Assembly (NCBI GenBank): GCA_022574595.1
Contig: JACZRS010000005.1
Coordinates: forward strand, 124,001 to 188,000
Length of the DNA: 64,000 bases
DNA from: Planctomycetota bacterium
GTDB taxonomy: Bacteria > Planctomycetota > Phycisphaerae > Phycisphaerales > SM1A02
Direction of reading: 5' to 3'
Shown: piece after piece, positions 8,233 through 18,118 of the stretch
How positions within the stretch are numbered: position 1 is the stretch's first letter
Layout of the letters: each line of letters starts with the position of its first letter
Position numbers and translations under genes: made by a program
Notes under the pieces: model-generated
The model's input: only the letters and a program-made list of their open reading frames with translations
Database searches by the model: none
Told to the model about the DNA's origin: nothing

Positions 8233-9294
8233 ATGAGCTTTGATCAATTCAAAATTCTTTCGCTAGGGCTTCTATTACTTGCTTTGATCGGTTGCGATAA
8301 GCAATCAGCTTCATCTACAGCAACGGCTAATAATCCATCACAGCCAGAGGTTACTCCCCAATCGATTGACATAGCCTTGGCTTCGGCAGATGAATATCTG
8401 AATCGCCAGGACTATCCAAGTGCAGAGCTTATTCTCCGCAAGCTGATTGAAAAGGCACCGAGCGAAGGCCGAGCTTATGAACTTTATGGAAAGTCGCTAT
8501 TAACACGAGCTTTACTGCCCGAAGCCCAGACTGATCCTGATGAAAAATCTAAGCTGTTAAACCAATCTTATGAGCAATATGATAAAGCAGCTGAGTTAAC
8601 ACAAGCTCTATCAAATGATTCCCAATGGGCGGCTGACCTACATCAAAGTGCAGGCGAAATTGCCTCGATGGCTAAGCGGCCGGACGATGCGCTCAAGCAT
8701 TTCCTGCTGGCAGGCAAACTATCAGCTGCCAATCCCAAGCACGCTTTATACGCAGCACAGTTTCTAATGGATAAGGGGCTTCTTGATGAAGCCGAGCGGG
8801 AGCTACAGCGAGTATTGGTGATAGACCCTGATCAGCCTTACGCACTTGCTTCTCTTGCAGCGGTAGCTGTACAAAGAGAAGATTATGCTATGGCAATTAG
8901 TAGAATCGAAGCTGCTAGAAAGATCGCTCCAAGGGATTTGGGGTTGCGCATTCAGGAAGCCAAGATTCGCCGCTTGGCAGGCCAACCTCTTAGAGGAATC
9001 CAATTACTGATATTGCTAGATGATCAAGTTAGAGTGCAGACTGCGGTAACAGAAGAGATCGCTGAATGTTACTTTGCTTTAGATGAACCGCTGAAAGCAG
9101 TTGAAGCATGGGAATATCGCTACGACATTACAGAGACATTCCTCGCAGCAATCCAGGTAGCAGAAGCATGCATAAGAGCAGGCCGGTACGAGGATGCTTT
9201 GCGATGGATAGATCAAGCATCCTTACTAGAACCTGATTCACCTGTACTAGATTCACTTCGAGATCAACTACAAAGCATGAATTCAGAAAGGTGA
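8233..9294 (+). CDS. TPR-repeat lipoprotein
   Basis: The signal peptide carries a lipobox (LALIGC, cysteine near residue 21). The rest is a run of helical TPR-like repeats, for example YLNRQDYPSAELILRKLIEKAPSEGRAYELYGKSL split over two repeats, ALYAAQFLMDKGLLDEAERE, and ALRWIDQASLLEPDSP at the C-terminus. It is a 353-residue envelope protein, probably a scaffold for a complex. It is divergent from valS with only 50 bases between the start codons, so the two promoters must overlap. Specific partners are not indicated. Confidence 0.75.
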   Translation: MSFDQFKILSLGLLLLALIGCDKQSASSTATANNPSQPEVTPQSIDIALASADEYLNRQDYPSAELILRKLIEKAPSEGRAYELYGKSLLTRALLPEAQTDPDEKSKLLNQSYEQYDKAAELTQALSNDSQWAADLHQSAGEIASMAKRPDDALKHFLLAGKLSAANPKHALYAAQFLMDKGLLDEAERELQRVLVIDPDQPYALASLAAVAVQREDYAMAISRIEAARKIAPRDLGLRIQEAKIRRLAGQPLRGIQLLILLDDQVRVQTAVTEEIAECYFALDEPLKAVEAWEYRYDITETFLAAIQVAEACIRAGRYEDALRWIDQASLLEPDSPVLDSLRDQLQSMNSER

Positions 9295-9306
9295 GCAATT
9301 GCTCAA

Positions 9307-9330
9307 AGTTTGTGAATAGGATCACAAACT
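9307..9330. terminator. Hairpin between convergent genes
   Basis: A perfect 8 bp stem (9307-9314 with 9323-9330) and 8-base loop, preceded by the perfect palindrome GAGCAATTGCTC at 9293-9304. It lies between the TPR gene and the convergent small membrane protein. No long T-run follows, so terminator activity is an inference. Confidence 0.5.
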
Positions 9331-9347
9331 CTGCCATAGCTTAATCC

Positions 9348-9626
9348 TCACGGATCACGATCGCGGCCTTGCTTGTGTTGATAGTCATCAGGCAGAACTC
9401 TACGGCCAGCCTCACGCCAGGGATCTGTACTGAGCGGATTCTGGTCGTTTCTCTTAGATGCTTTCTGGCGACGAAAATGGGCTCGTACCAGCATAATTAG
9501 GCCAAGAAAGAACAATAAGAGAACAAGGCCTATAACGCCAAAAATTAAGGCAGCGTCCAAAAATGTACCAGGGCCATCAGTTTGATGGTTAGGTACGGGC
9601 GTGGCCGACAGAAGGCATAATGCCAT
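9348..9626 (-). CDS. Small single-pass membrane protein, unknown function
   Basis: A 92-residue protein with a possible cleavable or anchor sequence at the start, a strong membrane segment at about residues 27-48 (IFGVIGLVLLLFFLGLIMLV), then a basic, polar cytoplasmic tail (HFRRQKASKRNDQN onwards). No family is recognised. It is isolated between the TPR gene and a 330-base spacer. The hydrophobic segment followed by positive charge supports a real inner-membrane protein; the function is unknown. Confidence 0.5.
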   Translation of the reverse strand: MALCLLSATPVPNHQTDGPGTFLDAALIFGVIGLVLLLFFLGLIMLVRAHFRRQKASKRNDQNPLSTDPWREAGRRVLPDDYQHKQGRDRDP

Positions 9627-9956
9627 AAAGTAGTATACGCATCGGTTGGCAGAGTAGACTTATATGAACAATGTCCTTTTGAGTGCCTAGGATTTATAAA
9701 TTGTTAGAAGCTAAGTCCCAATAGATTGCGAATAAGGTTATCGGATTGCGACAAATCCATACAGACGAAGTGGTTACCGTCAGCAAAGTACCAGAATAGC
9801 CAATCCTGTGAAGCAATCTAAAAGGATAACCGATGCGAATGAAGCGAGTACAGACTCGGCCAAGACCAAACGCCTAACTGGGCAAGCAGCTAATTATAGA
9901 TCATTTAATCAAACCTGCTCCCAAGCACATTTATGAACACAAACCTAGAGAAAATT
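9627..9956. other. 330-base spacer with a two-part inverted repeat
   Basis: No convincing ORF. GGTTATC and GATTGC at 9736-9749 are matched by GCAATC and GATAACC at 9813-9831, forming a split stem of 13 bp around a 63-base interior. This could be a leader RNA structure ahead of the S41 protease gene or of the divergent small gene. No known riboswitch motif was recognised. Confidence 0.4.
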
Positions 9957-12245
9957 ATGACCAAGCTCATTCGTCTGAATAATTGCCAAACCCTTATCGC
10001 TGTTGCTTGTTTTCTAGCAGTAATCACTACCTCGACATCTGCTCAGTATATAGCAACTAAATCCATTACCGACTGGTCAAAGTTGGTTTGGGAATCCGCC
10101 AGGCAAGGCGATTCAGCAGCACTTCATAGCTATCTTCGACAAGTGCCTGAGGATGTGGATAACGCACAGGCGAGATTGCTGCGATCGACCATAAAGCGTC
10201 ACAATGACAATCTAACTGAAGCACTAGCTACTCGTGATGAAGCGCGCGCTGAAGCTCACAAGAAAATTACTGAGCACATGGCTGCTAACGAAATCTCGCA
10301 AGCTTTATCAGAAGCGGTAATGGTGCAGACACTAAGCGATGATCTTCCCGCAGCGGTCCATGATATTGACATTGCCAAAGTGATTGCAAAGGCTCGCGGG
10401 CATCTTCCTGAGGCTAAAGCCTCTGGAGATTGGCTACTTGTTCGTGATCTTCTTTATCGCCTTAACATTCTGTTTGAGCACACGGATGAATATCAAGATG
10501 AGCTTGATAAAGTAAACCGCAGAGTAATGATGCTTGCTCAGTATGCACCACGCATGCTTTATGATCTGCGAGCACGAGCAGCCAAGCGTTTAGGTCAGGA
10601 ACCTCTTGCTGAATTTAACCCGGCTGCTGCTGAAGATTGGCGTCAAAGAATTGATGGGGTCAAAGTGTCGATGGTTAGAGGAGCTTTGCGCAAAGCCGCC
10701 AGGGATCACATTGAAAATAAGGGGTGGAGACCACTTCTAATAGGTGGGCTTGAACACTTGCGACTTTTTGCAACAACGCCTGATCTAGCAGAAACATTTC
10801 CAGAACTAGCAAGCCAAATAAGAGTGCGTCGATGGGTTTCACATATTGATGAAAAGCTTGAGAAATTGAGAACCGATGACGAGTCGAAAGTAAACTGGCG
10901 CCGATGCCGTGATTTGATTGATGGGCTTATAGAAACTTCAATGCGATCTATAAAACTTCCGCCGGAGGTAATTTATAGAGAGTTCGGCGATGGTGCTATG
11001 TTTAGCCTCGATCAATTTACCGAGATCATTTGGCCGGACAAATTAAGACGATTCCGCCAATCCACACAAGGTAGCTTTGTCGGTGTGGGCATCCTTATTC
11101 GTTACGATGAAAAACGCGAGATCATGGTTGCATCGCCTCTTGAAGGTACACCAGCATATTATGGCGGGATTAAGCCTGATGACCGCATTGTCCAGGTCAA
11201 TTCCGTTCCAACAATTGGCTGGACACTTAATGATGCGGTCGATCGAATCACAGGACCTAAAGGAAGCCTGGTTGTTCTGGGTATACGCAGAGAAGGCTTT
11301 GACAAAATTATAAATATCACACTCAAGAGAGATGTAATCAAACTCCGCTCAGTCAAGGGGTGGTGGAAGATAAGCCTTAGTAAGAATGGTATTCCAAAAT
11401 GGAATTGGTACATCGATCCTATTAGTGAGATCGCGTACATCAGACTTACCGGGTTTAGTGATGATTCATTTGAAGATCTACTTGCAGCTTGGAAGCAAAT
11501 CACAAATAATGGTGCTAAAACACCCAACGGACTGATCCTTGATCTAAGATTCAATCCCGGCGGATTGCTTTCATCAGCTGTGGATATAAGCAACCTATTT
11601 GTTGATAAAGGCATGATAGTTTCAGGCGAAGACAAATACGGGCGAGAAACTTTGCGACAACGTGAGGCAGATCCCAATCGAGCTCCTATTTTTGATTCAG
11701 GCGTGGCGACTGTGGTACTTGTCAATCAAGGCTCAGCAAGCGCTAGTGAAATCGTGGCTGGCTGCCTTCAAGCGCATGAAGTAGCAGTAATAATTGGCCG
11801 TCGCAGCTATGGTAAAGGTAGTGTTCAAACAGTTCATCCACTGACTAGTGAGGCTTTCTTAAAGCTAACCACGCAGTACTACCGTCTGCCTGCAACCGCT
11901 CAGGAGAAAGCTCAAGGCCTGAAAGGACGCCTGGTTCATAAGCGTCCCGGAGCCAAGACTTGGGGTGTGGAACCAGATATTGTCGTTAAGATCACTCCAC
12001 AGCAGCAAACTGCCATTTACAACCTGCGTCAAGATGCTGATATGATTCCAAAAAAGGATAAGAACGAAGTCGATCAAGAGGAACACGTTCGTCCTGATAT
12101 TAACGAGATATTAACCAAGGGTCTTGATCCACAGCTAGAAACTGCGCTATTAATACTCCAGGCCAAAGCTCTTGCAGCGATGGCCGGTGATAGAGCCCAA
12201 GGGCCAGTTGAAATTGAGGCTCTTGCAATAGTCGATAAAGATTGA
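9957..12245 (+). CDS. S41 family C-terminal processing protease with PDZ domain
   Basis: An exported serine protease of the CtpA/Prc type. The ATG at 9957 follows an AGAG and opens directly into a signal peptide ending near STSAQ; an ATG 24 bases upstream is the alternative. The N-terminal 330 residues are helical and unusual for simple Ctp proteins. Then come the PDZ domain (GVGILIRYDEKREIMV, GIKPDDRIVQVN) and the S41 domain with LDLRFNPGGLL. The catalytic serine lies in NQGSASASE (S595) and the lysine in SYGKGS (K620), 25 residues apart as in Prc. It cleaves C-terminal tails of periplasmic proteins. The C-terminus has a helical extension. Confidence 0.9.
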   Translation: MTKLIRLNNCQTLIAVACFLAVITTSTSAQYIATKSITDWSKLVWESARQGDSAALHSYLRQVPEDVDNAQARLLRSTIKRHNDNLTEALATRDEARAEAHKKITEHMAANEISQALSEAVMVQTLSDDLPAAVHDIDIAKVIAKARGHLPEAKASGDWLLVRDLLYRLNILFEHTDEYQDELDKVNRRVMMLAQYAPRMLYDLRARAAKRLGQEPLAEFNPAAAEDWRQRIDGVKVSMVRGALRKAARDHIENKGWRPLLIGGLEHLRLFATTPDLAETFPELASQIRVRRWVSHIDEKLEKLRTDDESKVNWRRCRDLIDGLIETSMRSIKLPPEVIYREFGDGAMFSLDQFTEIIWPDKLRRFRQSTQGSFVGVGILIRYDEKREIMVASPLEGTPAYYGGIKPDDRIVQVNSVPTIGWTLNDAVDRITGPKGSLVVLGIRREGFDKIINITLKRDVIKLRSVKGWWKISLSKNGIPKWNWYIDPISEIAYIRLTGFSDDSFEDLLAAWKQITNNGAKTPNGLILDLRFNPGGLLSSAVDISNLFVDKGMIVSGEDKYGRETLRQREADPNRAPIFDSGVATVVLVNQGSASASEIVAGCLQAHEVAVIIGRRSYGKGSVQTVHPLTSEAFLKLTTQYYRLPATAQEKAQGLKGRLVHKRPGAKTWGVEPDIVVKITPQQQTAIYNLRQDADMIPKKDKNEVDQEEHVRPDINEILTKGLDPQLETALLILQAKALAAMAGDRAQGPVEIEALAIVDKD

Positions 12246-12358
12246 ATCTGGGCTGTCTAAGTTCAGATTTGCATACCCGGGGCTGGGGACGATGTATCGG
12301 TTTCTCCGCATGATTGCAGAGATTCAATGGGAGAATCCGTTGTCCTGAGAATGAATTT

Positions 12359-13447
12359 ATGACCACGATGACTACGCGACCCGCAGCCTTAGAGAATCTT
12401 GCAACCAAGCTGCCTGATGAAACACTCAGGAAATGGCTACGAGACATGCTACTTATCCGTGAACTTGAAGTGCGGACAATGCAGGCATATCAAAATAAAC
12501 TCATAGGTGGCTTCTGCCACATCTATATTGGCCAGGAAGCCGTCGCAGTTGGCACAATTGCTGCTGTTAAACCTACTGATCCAATTATCACCGCATATCG
12601 CGATCATGGTCACGCACTAGCGCGGGGAATGGACCCAAAGCATTGTATGGCTGAGATGTTTGGCCGAATCGATGGCTGCGCTAAAGGTAAGGGCGGATCC
12701 ATGCATATGTTTGACAAAGCCCACCATATGTACGGCGGACACGGTATTGTCGGCGCGCAATGCCCAATAGCTCTCGGGCTGGCGTTTAGCGTAAAGTATC
12801 ACGATGAAGTGATTGAAGAGAAAACATCAAATGGTGTAACTCTTTGCTATCTCGGAGATGGAGCGCTTAATCAAGGTTCATTTCATGAAGCAATGAATCT
12901 AGCGGGTGTATTTAATCTGCCTGTAATTTATATTTGTGAAAATAATGGCTACGCAATGGGTACATCAATTGCCCGTGGCACGACAATGGCGCATCAACTT
13001 ACCGCCAAAGCGGATGCCTATGGAATGGCTAGTGCATCTATCGATGGTATGGATGTTGTAAATGTCTACAACCAAATGAAGCCAATCGTAGATGATTGTA
13101 GGAAAAATTCGTGCCCCGCTTTTGTGGAAATACGAACATATCGATACAAAGGCCATTCAATGTCGGATCCGCGAAAGTACCGCACTAAAGAAGAAGAGCA
13201 GCAATACGAAGAGCAGGATCCCATTGAAAAGCACGCAGCTTTCTTGATTAAGGAAAAGGGTTTCTCAGAAGCGGATCACGATGCCATGGTGAAGGATGTT
13301 AGAAAGCAAGTAAGAGCTGCCATCAAATGGGCTGAAGCTTCGCCAATTCCTGATATAAGTGAGCTTTACACCGATGTATATGCTGACAAGTGGGGGCCTT
13401 ACACCGGTACCAGCGAATCCTCAATGCTTGGGGATCCAGAGAAATGA
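12359..13447 (+). CDS. pdhA: Pyruvate dehydrogenase E1 component, alpha subunit
   Basis: Thiamine-diphosphate-dependent decarboxylase subunit. The start is taken at the ATG 12359 (an upstream TTG is in frame but lies outside the conserved part), giving 362 residues. Visible motifs include YRDHGHALARG, GKGGSMHMFD, GGHGIVGAQ and the thiamine-phosphate motif GDGALNQGSFHEAMN with ENNGYAMGTS. A TYRYKGHSMSDPRKYR segment is the usual phosphorylation-loop region. It is the first gene of a pdhA-pdhB-pdhC operon and overlaps pdhB by four bases. No E3 (lipoamide dehydrogenase) gene follows here, so E3 must be encoded elsewhere. Confidence 0.95.
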   Translation: MTTMTTRPAALENLATKLPDETLRKWLRDMLLIRELEVRTMQAYQNKLIGGFCHIYIGQEAVAVGTIAAVKPTDPIITAYRDHGHALARGMDPKHCMAEMFGRIDGCAKGKGGSMHMFDKAHHMYGGHGIVGAQCPIALGLAFSVKYHDEVIEEKTSNGVTLCYLGDGALNQGSFHEAMNLAGVFNLPVIYICENNGYAMGTSIARGTTMAHQLTAKADAYGMASASIDGMDVVNVYNQMKPIVDDCRKNSCPAFVEIRTYRYKGHSMSDPRKYRTKEEEQQYEEQDPIEKHAAFLIKEKGFSEADHDAMVKDVRKQVRAAIKWAEASPIPDISELYTDVYADKWGPYTGTSESSMLGDPEK

Positions 13448-14433
13448 CCGCAACCAGACAGATAGAATTCCGCGAAGCCTTGCGTGAGGCCATGACCGAA
13501 GAGATGCATCGCGATAAGCGTGTGTTTCTTATGGGTGAAGAGGTTGCGGAGTATAACGGCGCTTACAAAGTCTCACGTGGAATGTTAGAAGAGTTTGGAC
13601 CAAAGCGCGTTATAGATACGCCGATTTCTGAAACGGGCTTTGCGGGACTTGGTATTGGAGCAGCAATGACAGGCCTGCGCCCCATTATCGAATTCATGAG
13701 TTGGTCGTTTAGTTTGGTAGCTGCGGATCAGATTCTAAATAACGCACCCAAGATGTTGTATATGTCCGGCGGGCAGTTTGGTTGCCCCATCGTTTTTCGC
13801 GGTAATTGTGGAGCGGGGGGGCAATTAGGCTCTACACATTCATGGTGCGTTGAATCACTCTTTTCCAACGTACCCGGATTAAAAATGGTTATGCCCTTTG
13901 ATGCTTATGATGCTAAGGGAATGTTAAAGACCGCCATTCGTGATGAAAACCCCGTGTTCTTTTTAGAATCAGAGCGATTGCTATCAGTCAAAGGCGAAGT
14001 GCCTGAGCAAGAGTATCTGGTTGCGTTTCAAGAAGCGCTAATAAGGCGAGCAGGCGATGATTGCACAATCGTAAGCTTTGGCAGAGCGCTTTATTTTTGC
14101 CTTGAAGCTGCTCAAGAATTAGCTAAAGAAGGCATAGAGTGCGAAGTAATTGATGGCAGAACAATTCGACCGTTAGATATCGAATCAATCGTTAAATCAG
14201 TGCGCAAGACAAATTATTGTGTTGTTGTTGATCAATCCTGGCCCTTTGCTTCTTTAGGTGCGGAAATCGCAGCACAAGTTCACCAATACTGCTTTGATGA
14301 TTTAGATAATCATGTTATGCGCGTACATTCTGATGATGTGCCCGCACCTTACGCTTACAACTTAGAGCAGGAAATGCTTCCAAACGCCCGCAAGATATGC
14401 CAGGCGGTCAGATCCGCAACTTATAACGCTTAA
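13444..14433 (+). CDS. pdhB: Pyruvate dehydrogenase E1 component, beta subunit
   Basis: A 329-residue partner of PdhA. The start overlaps the pdhA stop in ATGA. Conserved features are the LMGEEVAEYNGAYKVSRGM opening, DTPISETGFAGLGIGAAM, EFMSWSFSLVAADQI, and a C-terminal transketolase domain with VIDGRTIRPLD and WPFASLGAEIAAQV. With PdhA it forms the heterotetramer that decarboxylates pyruvate and passes the acetyl group to E2. Length and motifs are normal. Confidence 0.95.
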   Translation: MTATRQIEFREALREAMTEEMHRDKRVFLMGEEVAEYNGAYKVSRGMLEEFGPKRVIDTPISETGFAGLGIGAAMTGLRPIIEFMSWSFSLVAADQILNNAPKMLYMSGGQFGCPIVFRGNCGAGGQLGSTHSWCVESLFSNVPGLKMVMPFDAYDAKGMLKTAIRDENPVFFLESERLLSVKGEVPEQEYLVAFQEALIRRAGDDCTIVSFGRALYFCLEAAQELAKEGIECEVIDGRTIRPLDIESIVKSVRKTNYCVVVDQSWPFASLGAEIAAQVHQYCFDDLDNHVMRVHSDDVPAPYAYNLEQEMLPNARKICQAVRSATYNA

Positions 14434-14478
14434 CTGTTTTCTTATATTGACTTCGCAAGATAGCGCAGGATTACTTTA

Positions 14479-15828
14479 ATGTCGATTGAAATCACAATGC
14501 CCCGCCTTTCCGATACCATGGAGCAAGGCACCATCATTAGATGGATGGTCAAAGAGGGTGATACCGTCTCTGCGGGCGATGCGATTGCGGATATAGAAAC
14601 GGATAAAGCTACAATGGAAATGCAGGTCTACGATGATGGCACTATCGCCAAGATCATAATCGGCGAAGGCCAAACCGTAGAAGTCGGAACATTAATTGCG
14701 ATTGTTGCTGAAGAAGATGAGGAATTATCTGATATTGCTGCTTCAGCACCTGATGCTAAGGTGGATTCTCAGTCCAGTCCCAAAGCAGAAAAAGTTGATT
14801 CTCCGACGCAAACTGTACCTGTTGCAATTGAACCAGAACCTGCAGCTTCAATACAGACTCAAGAAGATACCGTAGTACCAAGTTACGGCAATGGTCGAAC
14901 GCGTATAAGTCCAGTAGCACGACGCTTAGCAGAAGATCATGGTATTGACGCTGCATCTTTACAAGGGTCAGGACCGGCTGGGCGTATTGTTAAACGCGAT
15001 GTGTTGCGAGCAGTTGAAGCAGGCGTCGAGACAGCCGCAGCGGTTCCGCCATCCGCCGCCCCCAAGCCAGCTCTGCCAATTACGCCTGTTTCAATGGAAA
15101 CTCAGATCATCGAGGTTCCAACAATACTCGAAGATCGTGCAATACCACTTTCGAATGTGCGGCAAATTATCGCAAAAAGATTGGTAGAATCTAAAACCTC
15201 TATCCCGCATTATCAGGTTACAGTCGTATTTGATATGGATCCGCTACTTGATTTGCGAAAAACGCTCAATGAGCAACTAGCAGATCAAGGCGTAAAGCTT
15301 TCAGTTAATGATTTTTTGGTTAGATGCTGCGCTTTGGCAATGTATGAACACCATGAATTTAACGCTTCATGGGGTGGGGACCACATTCATATACACGGCC
15401 AGGTAAATATTGGTGTAGCAATTTCGCTGCCTGCAGAACGTGGTGGGGGGCTTGTGGTTGCTACAATATATAACGCAGATCAAAAGAGCTTAAGAGCAAT
15501 ATCAGCGGATACTAAAGCATTAGCAGAAAAAGCCAGAACGCGCGGCTTAACCGTGGACGAAATGTCTAATGCAACGTTTACGATTTCTAATCTAGGAATG
15601 TTTGGCGTTGAGCATTTCACTGCTATCATCAATCCACCAAATAGTGCGATACTTGCGATTGGCGCAGCACTGCAAAAACCTGTTGTGCGCGATAGTGTGC
15701 TTACTGTTGGGTACGAAATGTCAGCAACGCTAAGCCTCGATCATCGAGTAATTGACGGTGCGTCCGCAGCAAAGTTTCTGCAAACTCTCAAGAAGGTAAT
15801 TGAAAATCCTGCAACTTTACTGGTTTAA
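14479..15828 (+). CDS. pdhC: Dihydrolipoamide acetyltransferase, E2 of pyruvate dehydrogenase
   Basis: One N-terminal lipoyl domain with the lipoylated lysine in ETDKATMEM, an Ala/Pro/Glu-rich linker, a peripheral subunit-binding domain (SPVARRLAEDHGID, GSGPAGRIVKRDV at about residues 140-175), a second linker, and the C-terminal catalytic domain with the SLDHRVIDGASAAKF active-site histidine motif. Length is 449 residues. It follows pdhB after 45 bases and transfers acetyl groups from lipoamide to CoA. Pyruvate rather than 2-oxoglutarate specificity is inferred from the split E1 upstream. Confidence 0.95.
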   Translation: MSIEITMPRLSDTMEQGTIIRWMVKEGDTVSAGDAIADIETDKATMEMQVYDDGTIAKIIIGEGQTVEVGTLIAIVAEEDEELSDIAASAPDAKVDSQSSPKAEKVDSPTQTVPVAIEPEPAASIQTQEDTVVPSYGNGRTRISPVARRLAEDHGIDAASLQGSGPAGRIVKRDVLRAVEAGVETAAAVPPSAAPKPALPITPVSMETQIIEVPTILEDRAIPLSNVRQIIAKRLVESKTSIPHYQVTVVFDMDPLLDLRKTLNEQLADQGVKLSVNDFLVRCCALAMYEHHEFNASWGGDHIHIHGQVNIGVAISLPAERGGGLVVATIYNADQKSLRAISADTKALAEKARTRGLTVDEMSNATFTISNLGMFGVEHFTAIINPPNSAILAIGAALQKPVVRDSVLTVGYEMSATLSLDHRVIDGASAAKFLQTLKKVIENPATLLV

Positions 15829-15839
15829 GAGTTACGCTT

Positions 15840-16100
15840 TTATGGCTGCTTTGTAGAAGGTGCTTTAACCAATACAGGTTCAGCATCAGGTTCGATCGGC
15901 GGTTGATATAAGGGCAGCCCAAACGCTAATGCGACCTCATCGTGGTCTGGTGCGCCTACTTCTACAACGCTGTGCGTGAGATTCATGTAATGATCCCGAG
16001 CAGGCGTAGTGCAGCTTTGCATCGAAAGTGCAATAAGAGTCATGGGCAGTATGCCGATAACGATTGGCATAGTTAGGAGTCGTTTGAATTGTTGGCTCAT
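15840..16100 (-). CDS. Small lipoprotein, unknown function
   Basis: The start is placed at the ATG at 16100, preceded by GAGGGG; a longer frame reaching 16184 is less likely. The N-terminus has a positive region, a hydrophobic segment and a lipobox-like SMQSC, so it is probably a lipoprotein of about 60 residues after processing. The mature part is acidic and proline-rich and has no recognised domain. It is convergent with pdhC, with 11 bases between the stops. Function unknown. Confidence 0.5.
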   Translation of the reverse strand: MSQQFKRLLTMPIVIGILPMTLIALSMQSCTTPARDHYMNLTHSVVEVGAPDHDEVALAFGLPLYQPPIEPDAEPVLVKAPSTKQP

Positions 16101-16372
16101 ATCCCCTCGCCACTGACTGAGATATCTCAGTAAAGAACTACCCCAGAAGAAAATCGACGTAGGCAGGCATGGGCATAACGCCATCTCCTAAAGCACGCGT
16201 ATTGGGTAGGTGCCTGATCCGTTCAGCCATAGACTCTTGCCCAGATGGATATTCCATAGGTCTTTTAACCAACTAAAAGCCCAATAAAAGAGCGGCTTAT
16301 GGGTTCACCACTTTTCTTCGTTCTTGTGTAAACTCTGCGTTTAGGGGTATATAACAAGCAGGAGAATCAAGC

Positions 16373-18118
16373 ATGTCAATTACTGATAAATCTACTCAAA
16401 GCAGGCGGCAATTCTTCGTATCAACAAGTGCCATCGCAGCAGCGGCAGCTTTGCCAAGTGCGGCAATTAGTGATCCGCAGAATAAACCTGTATCTAAAAC
16501 TCCTATACAAATAACGCAATCGCAACCGCAAAGCGCTGATGTCAGTAAAATAACCCAAGCCACACTTGCTGAGGCGGAAAAACTCGTAGGAGTAGAATTT
16601 ACGCCAAAAGAGCGCGAGCAAATGCTTCAGGGGATGGAGGATAATACCAAGCGTTTCAAAAACAGACGATCACAGGAGTTACAAAATGCGCTTGCGCCCG
16701 CAACTGTTTTCGATCCTAGATTCCCAGGCGTAAAGCTGGTTGCAAACAAAAACAAATTTATCGGATCAACAGTTAACCCAGGACCGTTACCTCGGGCTAG
16801 TGAAGATATCGCATTTGCGCCCGTTACTGCGCTTTCCTATTGGATTAAGAATCGCAAAATTTCAAGCAGAAGATTAACTGATATTTACATAAGGCGTCTT
16901 AGAAGAATTGGCCCAAAGCTCGAGTGCGTCGTAACAATTACAAATGATCTGGCGCGCCAACAAGCAGCTCGCGCCGATGAGGAAATCAAAGCGGGAAATT
17001 ATCGTGGCCCGCTGCATGGTATCCCCTGGGGAGCTAAAGACCTATTTGATACGGCTGGCATAACAACAAGTTGGGGCGCTACTCCATACAAAGATCGTGT
17101 TCCCGACGAAGATGCAGCAGTGGTTAAACGCCTGGATGAAGCGGGAGCGGTCTTGATAGCAAAAACAACCCTAGGTGCATTGGCGTATGGCGATATCTGG
17201 TTTGGTGGACGAACTAATAACCCATGGAAACTTGATCAAGGGTCGAGTGGTTCAAGCGCAGGATCGTCCGCTGGTACTGCGGCGGGGCTGTTTGGGTTTA
17301 GTCTCGGTACTGAGACTTTAGGCTCGATTGTTTCACCGTGTATGCGCTGCGGAACAACAGGCCTACGCCCTACCTTCGGCCGAGTATCACGCGCTGGAGC
17401 AATGGCTTTATGCTGGTCGCTTGACAAGGTTGGACCAATTTGCCGAACTGTGGAAGATTGTGCGCTAGTGCTCGATGTGATTCGAGGGCATGATCCAGCG
17501 GACGCTTCATCAATTGATATGCCGTTTGAGTTTGATGCGACTAAATCAGTGAGTGGTCTGCGTGTAGGTTATTCACCTGGATGGTTTGATGGTCGTGGTG
17601 CGACTGATAACGATCGAGCAGCCCTTGATGCTCTAAAAAAGCTAGGACTAGAATTTGTCGAAGTTGAATTACCAAAATGGCCTTATGGGATGTTAATGAC
17701 AATTCTCATGTCGGAGGCCGCATCCGCGTTTGAGGAATTAACATTAAGTAACCTTGATGATGAACTTGTTTGGCAGAAACCAGAAGCCTGGCCAAATTCG
17801 TTCAGGCAAACACGCTTTACCCCGGCAATTGAATTTGTTCAGGCGCAGCGTTTCAGACGCAAAGTCATGCAAATGATGGATGATAAATTTGCAGACATTG
17901 ATGTGATGATTTCACCCAGCTTTGCAGCACGGTTATTACTTATTACCAATAACACCGGTCATCCTTCATTGACAATGCGCTGCGGGTTCAACGATGATGG
18001 CACCCCGCACGGCATAACAATGCTCGGCAGACTATTCGATGAAGGAACATTGTGTCGAATAGGCATGGCATTAGAAAAGCAATTAAACGTATGGCACAAA
18101 CGTCCACCCGCAGTTTAG
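16373..18118 (+). CDS. Tat-exported amidase signature family enzyme
   Basis: The N-terminus has a twin-arginine signal (SRRQFFVSTSAIAAAAALPSAA is split here as SRRQFF then an Ala-rich core), so the protein is exported folded. The amidase signature core is complete: GIPWGAKDLFD gives the catalytic lysine, DQGSSGSSAG the cis-serine, and LGTETLGSIVSP the nucleophilic serine. Length is 581 residues, with about 130 residues ahead of the core. A preceding AGGAG supports the ATG. Members hydrolyse amides; an export signal argues against a role as the GatA subunit in tRNA amidation. The stop codon lies inside a REP repeat (18113-18141). Confidence 0.88.
   Translation: MSITDKSTQSRRQFFVSTSAIAAAAALPSAAISDPQNKPVSKTPIQITQSQPQSADVSKITQATLAEAEKLVGVEFTPKEREQMLQGMEDNTKRFKNRRSQELQNALAPATVFDPRFPGVKLVANKNKFIGSTVNPGPLPRASEDIAFAPVTALSYWIKNRKISSRRLTDIYIRRLRRIGPKLECVVTITNDLARQQAARADEEIKAGNYRGPLHGIPWGAKDLFDTAGITTSWGATPYKDRVPDEDAAVVKRLDEAGAVLIAKTTLGALAYGDIWFGGRTNNPWKLDQGSSGSSAGSSAGTAAGLFGFSLGTETLGSIVSPCMRCGTTGLRPTFGRVSRAGAMALCWSLDKVGPICRTVEDCALVLDVIRGHDPADASSIDMPFEFDATKSVSGLRVGYSPGWFDGRGATDNDRAALDALKKLGLEFVEVELPKWPYGMLMTILMSEAASAFEELTLSNLDDELVWQKPEAWPNSFRQTRFTPAIEFVQAQRFRRKVMQMMDDKFADIDVMISPSFAARLLLITNNTGHPSLTMRCGFNDDGTPHGITMLGRLFDEGTLCRIGMALEKQLNVWHKRPPAV

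Noticed and set aside
9736-9831. Known riboswitch ahead of the S41 gene
   Set aside because: The pairing does not match any riboswitch consensus I know.
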